Shown: positions 8,443-16,283 of the stretch, piece by piece
Position numbering within the stretch: position 1 is the first letter of the stretch
How the letters are laid out: every line of letters starts with the position of its first letter
From: Paraburkholderia sp. BCC1886
GTDB taxonomy: Bacteria > Pseudomonadota > Gammaproteobacteria > Burkholderiales > Burkholderiaceae
DNA length: 58,868 nt
Assembly (NCBI RefSeq): GCF_900996245.1
Contig: NZ_CAAJGK010000054.1
Location: 1-58,868 of the forward strand
Direction of reading: 5' to 3'
The notes under the pieces: generated by a model
Database searches by the model: none
What the model saw: the letters and a program-made list of their open reading frames with translations, nothing else
What the model was told of the DNA's origin: nothing
Program-made: the position numbers and the translations under genes

Positions 8443-9051
8443 ATGGCCCGAACCCGAGCCCCCGACCACGAAACCCAGCGCGAGCAGATCCTCGAACTCG
8501 CCGCGGCGAAGTTTGCGCAAACCAGCTATCCGAGCACCTCGATGGCGGAACTGGCCGCGTCCTGCGGCACCTCGAAAGCGCGTCTGTACCACTACTACGC
8601 GAGCAAGGAAGCGATTCTGTTCGATCTGCTGGACCGGTACACCAAGCGGCTGATGCTGATCATCGCCGAGGTGGAGGGCGCCAGTCAGCGCCGCGGACTC
8701 AGCGAGCGGGACACCTTCGCCGAGCTGATTCGCGCGTTTCTGTCGGAATACGAGACATCGCATAGCCGGCACGTCGCATTGCTCAACGACGTGAAGTATC
8801 TGGTGGACACCCAGCGCGAGGTGATTCTGAATCGCCAGCGCGATGTGGTGGCGGCGTTCGCCCGCCAGCTGGCGCGCGCTTACCCCGAGCGCGCCACGCG
8901 CGACAACCAGACGGCGTTGACGATGATGGTGTTCGGCATGATCAACTGGACGTTTACGTGGCTCAAACCCGACGGCCGGCTGGGTTACCGGGAGTTTGCC
9001 GAACAGGTGGTCGGCATGGTGGACCACGGTCTGGGCTCCACACTCGCCTGA
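8443..9051 (+). CDS. paaR: TetR-family regulator, probable PaaR
   Basis: 202-residue TetR-type repressor. The N-terminal helix-turn-helix region (about residues 14-60: QREQILELAAAKFAQ..., MAELAASCGTSKARLYHYYASKEAI) is canonical, and the C-terminal ligand domain is TetR_C-like. Position downstream of paaABCDE and the palindrome at the paaA promoter support identification as the PaaR repressor, which in Burkholderia responds to phenylacetyl-CoA. No Shine-Dalgarno is visible, so translation may be coupled to the gene 14 bp upstream. The DNA target is inferred. Confidence 0.85.
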   Translation: MARTRAPDHETQREQILELAAAKFAQTSYPSTSMAELAASCGTSKARLYHYYASKEAILFDLLDRYTKRLMLIIAEVEGASQRRGLSERDTFAELIRAFLSEYETSHSRHVALLNDVKYLVDTQREVILNRQRDVVAAFARQLARAYPERATRDNQTALTMMVFGMINWTFTWLKPDGRLGYREFAEQVVGMVDHGLGSTLA

Positions 9052-9124
9052 TATTGACGCGCAGCAACAATAATCCGACGAAACTGGAGCACCAGTTGCA
9101 GGCGTGCGACGGCGTGCCACGTAC

Positions 9125-9248
9125 GCACGTTACAAATTCATTTTCTTAAAAATCAATAACTTATTGGTTCAAAATTAACTTTTTAGATAACCCGCTCCAA
9201 ATTTGATACGGGTTTTCCCTAGTGATCGTTTTAGCTTTCCGCTAAAAT
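9125..9248 (+). promoter_or_regulatory. AT-rich promoter region of the GNAT gene
   Basis: This stretch is strongly AT-rich against its GC-rich surroundings. A candidate -10 TAAAAT (9243-9248) is embedded in an inverted repeat TTTTAGC-N5-GCTAAAA (9229-9235 with 9241-9247). No good -35 is seen. The repeat could be an operator or a short hairpin in the 5' region. Confidence 0.4.
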
Positions 9249-9295
9249 CTTTTTTGCGGCGCACCAAGCCGTTCGATCTTTAGGAGAACCTGACC

Positions 9296-9961
9296 ATGAA
9301 TCTGACTACCCCCCGCGCCGCCGAGCCGATCGTCGCTCACGATCTGCCCGGGTCCGCCGGCCGTACGCCAGCGCTGGTCCGGGAACTCACTGCCGCCGAC
9401 CGCGACCGCCTGCTCACCCACTTCCTCGCCCTCGGCGAAGACGACCGCCTCCTCCGTTTCGGCCAGTTCACGCCGAATCACGTCATCGAGAACTACGTCC
9501 GCGCCATCGACTTCACCCGCGACACCGTGTTTGGCGTGTTCGACAACCATTTGCAACTCACCGGCGTCGGCCATCTGGCCTATCTCCCGGCTGAAGGCGA
9601 CAACCGCACGGCCGAATTCGGCGTCTCCGTTCTCGAAAGCGTTCGCGGTCTGGGCATTGGCTCGAGACTCTTCGAACGCGCCGCCATCCGTAGTCGCAAC
9701 ACGCACGTCACCACGTTGTACGTGCACTGCCTGTCGCGCAACTCCACCATGATGCACATCGCCCGCAAGGCCGGCATGAAGATCGAATACGCGTACGGCG
9801 AAGCCGACGCGTATCTGACGCTGGCTCCGGCCGATCAGTCGAGCATCATCGCCGAGATGCTGCAGGAGCAGGCCGCGGTGTTCGACTACGCAATGAAACG
9901 TCAGGCGCGCCACGCGTCGCGTCTCTTCGAGACATTCATGCCGACAGCCGCGGCAGCCTGA
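9296..9961 (+). CDS. GNAT-family N-acetyltransferase
   Basis: 221-residue GCN5-related acyltransferase using acetyl-CoA. The acetyl-CoA pyrophosphate loop is visible as VRGLGIGSRLFERAA (R-G-x-G-I-G, near residue 118), preceded by the beta4 strand AEFGVSVLE. The strong TAGGAGA (9281-9287) supports the start. Acceptor substrate unknown. It is transcribed alone from the AT-rich region upstream, ends at a strong hairpin, and has no metabolic link to its neighbours that I can show. Confidence 0.85.
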   Translation: MNLTTPRAAEPIVAHDLPGSAGRTPALVRELTAADRDRLLTHFLALGEDDRLLRFGQFTPNHVIENYVRAIDFTRDTVFGVFDNHLQLTGVGHLAYLPAEGDNRTAEFGVSVLESVRGLGIGSRLFERAAIRSRNTHVTTLYVHCLSRNSTMMHIARKAGMKIEYAYGEADAYLTLAPADQSSIIAEMLQEQAAVFDYAMKRQARHASRLFETFMPTAAAA

Positions 9962-9976
9962 CAGGCAACGCGGACA

Positions 9977-10017
9977 CAACGCGAACGCAACGCGAACGCA
10001 ACGCGAACGCAACGCGG
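9977..10017 (+). repeat. 11-bp tandem repeat after the GNAT gene
   Basis: Three perfect copies of CAACGCGAACG (9977, 9988, 9999) and a partial fourth lie directly after the GNAT stop and before its terminator. It looks like a slippage-prone minisatellite. Confidence 0.75.
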
Positions 10018-10028
10018 GCACGACATGA

Positions 10029-10060
10029 CAAGGGCAGCCTTCCGGCTGCCCTTGTTGCAT
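10029..10060 (+). terminator. Intrinsic terminator after the GNAT gene
   Basis: CAAGGGCAGCC (10029-10039), loop TTCC, GGCTGCCCTTG (10044-10054): a perfect 11-bp stem followed by TTGCATTC. The U-tract is short. The minus-strand Lrp gene ends at 10084, so this lies between convergent genes. Confidence 0.65.
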
Positions 10061-10083
10061 TCACGAGCGCCGCCAGCGACAAA

Positions 10084-10581
10084 TCACAGAATCGGCAACG
10101 CAGTCGTCTCCTTGATTTTCTCGAGCGAAAAGCTCGTCTTCACGTCGATCACCGACGGGTGGTGCAGCAACTGATCCTGCACGAATCGCGAAAAGTGCGC
10201 CATGTCCTCGACCTGAACGCGCAGCAGATAATCCATATCGCCCGTCATCGCATGGCAGGCGACCACTTCCGGCCACGTCTGGACTGCCGCGCGAAACAGG
10301 TCGGCATGCGTCGCGTCGCTACGCGACCGGTGCGCGCCACCCCCGCGCTTCTCCAGCCTCACGTTCACGTACGCAAGCAGATCGAGCCCCAGCCGCTGCG
10401 GATCGAGCAGCGCAACATAGCCGCGAATCACCCCGCTCTCCTCCAGCCGGCGAATGCGCCGCAGACAGGGACTCGGCGACAGATTGATGCGCTCGGCAAT
10501 CTCCTGATTCGACAGCCGGCCATTTTCCTGAAGGATCGTCAGAATGCGCCTGTCGATGGCATCTATCTCGATATCGGCCAT
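10084..10581 (-). CDS. Lrp/AsnC-family transcriptional regulator
   Basis: 165-residue regulator of the Lrp/AsnC (feast/famine) family. The N-terminal HTH (MADIEIDAIDRRILTILQEN..., LSNQEIAERINLSPSPCLRR) and the C-terminal ligand-binding RAM domain (VACHAMTGDMDYLLRVQVED) are both complete. It is transcribed divergently from hppD with 168 bp between starts. Because Lrp-type proteins often control the adjacent amino-acid gene, control of tyrosine/phenylalanine breakdown is likely but not shown. Confidence 0.88.
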   Translation of the reverse strand: MADIEIDAIDRRILTILQENGRLSNQEIAERINLSPSPCLRRIRRLEESGVIRGYVALLDPQRLGLDLLAYVNVRLEKRGGGAHRSRSDATHADLFRAAVQTWPEVVACHAMTGDMDYLLRVQVEDMAHFSRFVQDQLLHHPSVIDVKTSFSLEKIKETTALPIL

Positions 10582-10749
10582 ATCCCGTTACCTTTTCAAA
10601 AGATCGCGCTAGAAAATAGCGCCATCGTAGGGAGAGACGATTAAGTTCGCAAGTTTTCGTCGCCAAGCCGACTTTACACTTGCGTCATTCAGTCGCGCCC
10701 ATTCCCCACAGCGTCGGTCATCGCGTCGGCGCCCATCAGGAGACAAACA

Positions 10750-11850
10750 ATGCAAGTGGCAACCTGGGAAAATCCCGTCGGCACCGCCGGTTTCGAATTC
10801 ATCGAATACACCGCGCCGGACCCCGTCGCCCTCGGCAAGCTGTTCGAGCAGATGGGCTTCACCGCCGTCGCCAAACACCGCAACAAGAACGTCACGCTGT
10901 ACCGCCAGGGTGAAATCAACTTCATCGTCAACGGCGAAAAAGATTCGTTTGCGCAGCGCTTCACGCGTCTGCACGGCCCGTCGATCTGCGCGATCGCTTT
11001 TCGCGTGGAAGACGCGGCCCAAGCCTACAAACAGGCGATCGAAAAAGGCGCTTGGGGTTTCGACAACCGGACCGGCCCGATGGAACTGAACATTCCGGCT
11101 ATCAAGGGTATCGGCGACTCGCTCATCTATTTCGTCGACCGCTGGCGCGGCAAGAACGGCGCGGAGCCGAACAGCATCGGCAACATCGACATCTATGACG
11201 TCGACTTCGAACCGATTGCCGGCGCGGATCAGCATCCGGTCGGACACGGCCTCACCTATATCGACCACCTGACGCACAACGTGCATCGCGGCCGCATGCA
11301 GGAATGGGCGGAATTCTACGAGCGTCTGTTCAACTTCCGCGAAGTGCGTTACTTCGACATCGAAGGCAAGGTGACGGGCGTGAAGTCGAAGGCGATGACC
11401 TCGCCTTGCGGCAAGATCCGCATTCCGATCAACGAAGAAGGCTCGGAAACAGCCGGCCAGATTCAGGAATATCTGGACGCGTATCACGGCGAAGGCATTC
11501 AGCACATCGCGCTCGGCACCAACGACATTTACGCGACAGTCGACGGTCTGCGCGGCGCGAACATCTCGTTGCTCGACACCATCGACACGTATTACGAACT
11601 GGTCGATCGCCGCGTGCCGAATCACGGCGAAAACCTTGCTGAACTGAAGAAGCGCAAGATTCTGATCGACGGTGCACCGGAAGATCTGCTGCTGCAGATT
11701 TTCACCGAAAACCAGATTGGCCCGATCTTCTTCGAGATCATCCAGCGCAAGGGCAACCAGGGCTTCGGCGAAGGCAATTTCAAAGCGCTCTTCGAATCCA
11801 TCGAACTGGATCAGATTCGCCGCGGTGTGGTTCAGGACGTCGCTTCGTAA
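10750..11850 (+). CDS. hppD: 4-hydroxyphenylpyruvate dioxygenase
   Basis: 366-residue Fe(II) dioxygenase converting 4-hydroxyphenylpyruvate to homogentisate in tyrosine degradation. The iron-binding His173 (DHLTHNV), His252 (IQHIALG) and Glu329 (FFEIIQRKG) are all present, with the C-terminal GFGEGNF motif near 339. Length matches bacterial HPPD. AGGAGAC upstream (10738) supports the start. It is divergent from an Lrp-type regulator and followed by a strong terminator. The downstream enzymes of the homogentisate pathway are not in this window. Confidence 0.96.
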   Translation: MQVATWENPVGTAGFEFIEYTAPDPVALGKLFEQMGFTAVAKHRNKNVTLYRQGEINFIVNGEKDSFAQRFTRLHGPSICAIAFRVEDAAQAYKQAIEKGAWGFDNRTGPMELNIPAIKGIGDSLIYFVDRWRGKNGAEPNSIGNIDIYDVDFEPIAGADQHPVGHGLTYIDHLTHNVHRGRMQEWAEFYERLFNFREVRYFDIEGKVTGVKSKAMTSPCGKIRIPINEEGSETAGQIQEYLDAYHGEGIQHIALGTNDIYATVDGLRGANISLLDTIDTYYELVDRRVPNHGENLAELKKRKILIDGAPEDLLLQIFTENQIGPIFFEIIQRKGNQGFGEGNFKALFESIELDQIRRGVVQDVAS

Positions 11851-11887
11851 AAACGCGCGCCGACTAACGCATAGCTAAAGCAGGCAA

Positions 11888-11931
11888 AAAGAAAGGGCGA
11901 GGATCGCAAAATCCTCGCCCTTTCTTTATTC
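11888..11931. terminator. Strong bidirectional terminator after hppD
   Basis: A perfect 17-bp stem (11888-11904 with 11911-11927) encloses the 6-base loop CGCAAA. It has an A-tract before and TTTCTTTATT after, so it can end both hppD (+) and the small minus-strand gene that ends at 11951. Confidence 0.85.
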
Positions 11932-11950
11932 ACGTCGCCTGAACGACGCG

Positions 11951-12151
11951 TTATGAATTCTGGTCTTCCTCATCGCTCTGGCTCGGTCGCGAAACGCGGC
12001 CCAGCGCGACGGTAGAAGGCGTGACTTCCGCCGGCCGGGTTACCACGTTCGACAGCGCCCCCGCGTTGCTCGTGCTCGAACGCACCGGTGCGCTCATTGC
12101 GAAGAATGCGGCTGAAACCATCAGGAAGGTCTGGATATTTTTCGTGTTCAT
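11951..12151 (-). CDS. Small exported protein of unknown function
   Basis: 66-residue protein whose first about 25 residues (MNTKNIQTFLMVSAAFFAMSAP) form a signal peptide. The mature part is Ser/Thr/Val-rich with an acidic end (SDEEDQNS). The start at 12151 is fixed by an AAAAAGGAG ten bases upstream; the open frame continues further upstream but without a ribosome site. I do not recognise a family. It is separated from hppD by a shared terminator and divergent from the indolepyruvate oxidoreductase gene. Confidence 0.6.
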   Translation of the reverse strand: MNTKNIQTFLMVSAAFFAMSAPVRSSTSNAGALSNVVTRPAEVTPSTVALGRVSRPSQSDEEDQNS

Positions 12152-12513
12152 GCGTACTCCTTTTTCTAACTGCCCTGTTGTCGTGAAGCTTCGCAAAATG
12201 CGAAACGTTGCGCAGACATTGCTCACAGGTGCCGGATTAGACAGAGATTTCAACTGCGGTTCCCTGAAATCGTAGCTTTTACAGCTTGTTACAGGCGCCC
12301 TCCCTCGCAAAAACCACCACGCGGGGTCATCCAGCCCGAAATACCCGTCGAATACGCTGCAATGCGGCGTAAACGATGACTGTGGCGGGTTTTTACCAGT
12401 GCTACCATCGCTCGAAACACGTCACTATGGCGGCCCCGGCCCGAAGCATTCACAAGATGCCGAGGCTCAAAAAAAGTTTTGGTGATCCCAAACTGGGTGG
12501 AGGAGTACACATA
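12152..12513. other. Divergent intergenic region
   Basis: 362 bp between the small exported protein (-) and the fused oxidoreductase (+). It must carry both promoters. I see a short inverted repeat TTCGCA-N3-TGCGAA (12190-12204) and a strong GGAGGAG (12499-12505) for the downstream gene. No additional coding region is convincing. Confidence 0.5.
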
Positions 12514-15500
12514 ATGAATGCCCCACTAGACGCAGGCCAACGAGCCAAGCTCGAAGCCGCGCTAACTTCCGTCACGCTCGACGACAAATACACACTCGAA
12601 CGCGGTCGCGCGTACATGAGCGGCATCCAGGCGCTAGTGCGTCTGCCCATGCTGCAGCAGGAACGCGATCGCGCCGCCGGCCTCAATACCGCCGGCTTCA
12701 TCTCCGGCTATCGCGGCTCACCGCTCGGCGGACTCGACCAGTCGCTGTGGAAGGCCAAGAAACATCTCGCCGCACACCAGGTCGTGTTCCAGCCTGGCGT
12801 CAACGAAGACCTCGCCGCGACCGCCGTGTGGGGTTCGCAGCAGGTCAATCTCTACCCCAGCGCCAAATACGACGGCGTGTTCTCGATGTGGTACGGCAAG
12901 GGCCCGGGCGTCGACCGCAGCGGCGACGTCTTCAAGCACGGCAACTCGGCGGGATCGGCGCAACACGGCGGCGTACTGGTGCTCGCCGGCGACGACCACG
13001 CCGCCAAATCCTCCACCCTCGCGCATCAGTCCGAACACATCTTCAAGGCTTGCGGCCTGCCCGTGCTGTTTCCGTCCAACGTGCAGGAATACCTCGACTT
13101 CGGTCTGCACGGCTGGGCCATGAGCCGCTATTCCGGCTTGTGGGTCGCGATGAAATGCGTGACCGACGTGGTCGAATCGTCCGCCTCCGTCGATATCGAC
13201 CCGCACCGCACCCGCATCGTCCTGCCCGAAGACTTCGCGATGCCCGACGGCGGGCTGAACATCCGCTGGCCCGATCCGCCGCTCGTGCAGGAAGCGCGGC
13301 TGCTCGACTACAAGTGGTATGCGGCGCTCGCCTACGTGCGCGCCAACAAGCTGGATCGCGTCGAAATCGATTCGCCGCACGCGCGCTTCGGCATCATGAC
13401 CGCCGGCAAGGCTTATCTCGACGTACGGCAGGCGCTGACCGACCTCGGTCTCGACGATGAAACCTGCGCGCGCATTGGCATCCGTCTGTACAAGGTCGGC
13501 TGCGTGTGGCCGCTGGAAGCGCAAGGCGCGCACACCTTCGCGCGCGGCCTCGACGAAATTCTGGTGGTCGAGGAAAAGCGCCAGATTCTCGAATACGCGA
13601 TCAAGGAAGAGTTGTACAACTGGCCCGATGCGCAGCGTCCGCGCGTGTTCGGCAAGTTCGACGAGAAAGACGGCGCGGGCGGCGAATGGTCGGTGCCGAT
13701 GGGCAACTGGCTGCTGCCGGCGCATTACGAACTGTCGCCCGCGATCATCGCCAAGGCCATCGCCACGCGGCTCGACAAGTTCGATCTGCCGTCCGACGTG
13801 CGCGCGCGCATCGCCACGCGCATCGCCGTGATCGAAGCGAAGGAAAAGGCGCTCGCGCGCCCGCGCGTCGAAGCCGAGCGCAAGCCGTGGTTCTGTTCGG
13901 GCTGCCCGCACAATACGTCGACCAACGTGCCGGAAGGCTCGCGCGCGATGGCCGGCATCGGCTGCCATTACATGACCGTGTGGATGGACCGCAGCACCAC
14001 GACCTTCAGCCAGATGGGCGGCGAAGGCGTCGCCTGGGTGGGTCAGGCGCCGTTCACGCACGACAAGCACGTGTTCGCCAATCTCGGCGACGGCACCTAC
14101 TTCCACTCCGGCTTGCTCGCCATCCGCGCGGCGATTGCGTCGAAGGCGAACATCACCTACAAGCTGCTCTACAACGACGCGGTCGCAATGACCGGCGGCC
14201 AGCCGGTCGACGGCGTGCTGACCGTCCCGCAGATCACCCATCAACTCGCGGCAGAAGGCGCGACGAAGATCGTCATCGTCACCGACGAGCCGGAGAAGTA
14301 TTCGGCGAACGTGGGCCTCGCGCCGGGCATCGACATCCATCATCGCGACAAGCTCGATGAAGTCCAGCGCGAACTGCGCGAAGTGTCCGGCACCACGATC
14401 CTGATCTACGACCAGACCTGCGCAACCGAAAAGCGCCGGCGCCGCAAACGCGGCACGTATCCGGACCCGGCGCGCCGCGTGGTGATCAACGAAGCGGTGT
14501 GCGAAGGCTGCGGCGACTGCTCGGTGAAATCGAACTGCCTGTCCGTCGAACCGCTCGATACCGAATACGGCACCAAGCGCCAGATCAACCAGTCCACCTG
14601 CAATAAGGACTTTTCGTGCGTGAATGGCTTCTGCCCGAGTTTCGTGTCGGTGGAAGGCGGGCAGTTGCGCAAACCGAAGGCCGCGTCGGGCGTTGCGGGT
14701 GAAGGCGCGGGTGCAAGCGCGGGTGCAAGCGCGGGTGCAAGCGCGGGTGCAAGCGCGGGTGCAAGCGCGGCTGCAACATTCCCGCCGGTACCCGAGCCGG
14801 ACGTGCCCGCGATCGACCATCCGTACGGCGTGCTGGTGACGGGCGTGGGCGGCACCGGCGTAGTGACCATCGGCGCGTTGCTCGGCATGGCCGCGCATCT
14901 GGAGAACAAAGGCGTCACGGTGCTCGACGTGACCGGCCTCGCGCAGAAAGGCGGAGCGGTGATGAGCCACGTGCAGATCGCCCAGAAGCCGGCCGATATT
15001 CACGCGACCCGCATCGCGATGGGCGAAGCGAATCTCGTGATCGGTTGCGATGCGATCGTCACGGCCAGCGACGAATGCGTGTCGCGCATGCAGGCCGGTC
15101 GCACGCGCGTCGTGCTCAACAGCGCGCACACGCCGACGGCCGATCTGATCAAGAACCCGAACTGGCGCTTTCCTGGCAGCAGCACCGAAGCCGATGTGCG
15201 CGCCGGCGCAGGCGAGGACGGCGTCGACATGGTCGATGCGAATCACTTTGCCGTGGCCCTACTCGGCGACGCGATCTATACCAACCCGTTCGTGCTCGGC
15301 TATGCATGGCAGCGCGGCTGGGTGCCGCTCACGCACGAATCGCTGATGCGTGCGATCGAACTGAACGACGTGCAGATCGAGAAGAACCGCGCCGCTTTCG
15401 AATGGGGTCGCCGCGCAGCCCACGATCTCGCCGCCGTGCGCGCGCTCGTGCAATCGCAGGGTCGCGGCGCGATGGCCGACAGCGCGAGCAGCAAGATCAT

Positions 15501-16185
15501 CGCGCTGCACACGCCGAAAGCGCTCGATACGCTGATCGAAAAGCGCGTCGCCTATCTCACCGCCTGGCAAAACAGCGCCTATGCGGAGCGCTATCGCACA
15601 CTGGTCTCGCAGGTCCGCGCCGCGGAAACGGCGCTCGAATCGGGCGACGGCCAGTTGCCGTTGACCGAGGCCGTTGCGAAGAACCTGCACAAGCTGATGG
15701 CCTACAAGGACGAGTACGAAGTCGCGCGTCTCTACAGCGATCCGGCTTTTATCGACGGACTGAAGTCGAAGTTCGAAGGCGACTGGAAGCTGCACATTCA
15801 TCTCGCGCCGCCGACGTTCTCGAAGAAAGACGCGCGCGGTCATCTGGTGAAGAAAAAGTACGGCCCGTGGGTGTTCAGCGCGATGCACGTGCTGGCCCGC
15901 TTCAAGTTCCTGCGCGGCACGGCGCTCGACGTGTTCGGCAAAACGGAGGAACGCCGCACCGAACGCGCGCTGATCGGCGAATACGAGGCGCTGGTGCGTG
16001 AACTGATCGCGGGACTCAGTGTGCACAAGCGTGAACTGGCGGTGGAACTGGCGAATCTGCCGGATGGCATCCGCGGCTATGGGCACGTGAAGGAAAACAA
16101 TCTGAAGGGCGTGCGAGTCAAGTGGGGCGAGTTGCTGAACCGCTGGCGCTCGCCGCAAGGGACCGCCGAACGGCACGTAGCATGA
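12514..16185 (+). CDS. Fused indolepyruvate ferredoxin oxidoreductase
   Basis: 1223-residue fusion of the alpha/beta and gamma parts of an arylpyruvate:ferredoxin oxidoreductase, which decarboxylates aromatic 2-oxoacids to aryl-acetyl-CoA. It has an N-terminal pyrimidine-binding domain (SGYRGSPLGGLDQSLWKAK), a TPP-binding region (CSGCPHN..., GIGCHYM, NLGDGTYFHSG, YNDAVAMTGGQP), a Cys-rich segment (CEGCGDC..., CNKDF, CVNGFCPSF), a linker with a Gly-Ala-Ser repeat, and a C-terminal gamma domain (GVGGTGVVTIGALLGMAA). The start follows GGAGGAG at 12499. Its product phenylacetyl-CoA would feed PaaABCDE; that link is inferred. Confidence 0.93.
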   Translation: MNAPLDAGQRAKLEAALTSVTLDDKYTLERGRAYMSGIQALVRLPMLQQERDRAAGLNTAGFISGYRGSPLGGLDQSLWKAKKHLAAHQVVFQPGVNEDLAATAVWGSQQVNLYPSAKYDGVFSMWYGKGPGVDRSGDVFKHGNSAGSAQHGGVLVLAGDDHAAKSSTLAHQSEHIFKACGLPVLFPSNVQEYLDFGLHGWAMSRYSGLWVAMKCVTDVVESSASVDIDPHRTRIVLPEDFAMPDGGLNIRWPDPPLVQEARLLDYKWYAALAYVRANKLDRVEIDSPHARFGIMTAGKAYLDVRQALTDLGLDDETCARIGIRLYKVGCVWPLEAQGAHTFARGLDEILVVEEKRQILEYAIKEELYNWPDAQRPRVFGKFDEKDGAGGEWSVPMGNWLLPAHYELSPAIIAKAIATRLDKFDLPSDVRARIATRIAVIEAKEKALARPRVEAERKPWFCSGCPHNTSTNVPEGSRAMAGIGCHYMTVWMDRSTTTFSQMGGEGVAWVGQAPFTHDKHVFANLGDGTYFHSGLLAIRAAIASKANITYKLLYNDAVAMTGGQPVDGVLTVPQITHQLAAEGATKIVIVTDEPEKYSANVGLAPGIDIHHRDKLDEVQRELREVSGTTILIYDQTCATEKRRRRKRGTYPDPARRVVINEAVCEGCGDCSVKSNCLSVEPLDTEYGTKRQINQSTCNKDFSCVNGFCPSFVSVEGGQLRKPKAASGVAGEGAGASAGASAGASAGASAGASAAATFPPVPEPDVPAIDHPYGVLVTGVGGTGVVTIGALLGMAAHLENKGVTVLDVTGLAQKGGAVMSHVQIAQKPADIHATRIAMGEANLVIGCDAIVTASDECVSRMQAGRTRVVLNSAHTPTADLIKNPNWRFPGSSTEADVRAGAGEDGVDMVDANHFAVALLGDAIYTNPFVLGYAWQRGWVPLTHESLMRAIELNDVQIEKNRAAFEWGRRAAHDLAAVRALVQSQGRGAMADSASSKIIALHTPKALDTLIEKRVAYLTAWQNSAYAERYRTLVSQVRAAETALESGDGQLPLTEAVAKNLHKLMAYKDEYEVARLYSDPAFIDGLKSKFEGDWKLHIHLAPPTFSKKDARGHLVKKKYGPWVFSAMHVLARFKFLRGTALDVFGKTEERRTERALIGEYEALVRELIAGLSVHKRELAVELANLPDGIRGYGHVKENNLKGVRVKWGELLNRWRSPQGTAERHVA
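14707..14778 (+). repeat. In-frame 12-bp minisatellite in the oxidoreductase linker
   Basis: Five perfect copies of GCGGGTGCAAGC (14707, 14719, 14731, 14743, 14755) and one degenerate copy encode an Ala-Gly-Ala-Ser repeat. It joins the Cys-rich/TPP part to the gamma domain. Because the unit is 12 bp, copy-number changes keep the frame and alter only linker length. Confidence 0.9.
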
Positions 16186-16201
16186 CGTGAGGTGAGGTGA
16201 A

Positions 16202-16241
16202 CCATGTCACCGGCCGGCTCGTTGCCGCGCCAGTGACATGG
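16202..16241. terminator. Hairpin between convergent genes
   Basis: CCATGTCAC (16202-16210) pairs with GTGACATGG (16233-16241) around a GC-rich loop. It sits between the convergent oxidoreductase (+) and vgrG (-). No U-tract is present on either side, so its role as a terminator is uncertain. Confidence 0.4.
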
Positions 16242-16283
16242 ACCTCGTTCAAGGCGATTGAACGTGGTGGGCTTTCCGTTGCG

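Noticed and set aside
12718..15246. An 842-codon minus-strand frame within the fused oxidoreductase
   Set aside because: It includes the same 12-bp repeat read as an Arg-Ala-Cys-Thr run, a sign of an artefact; the plus frame has all the catalytic motifs.
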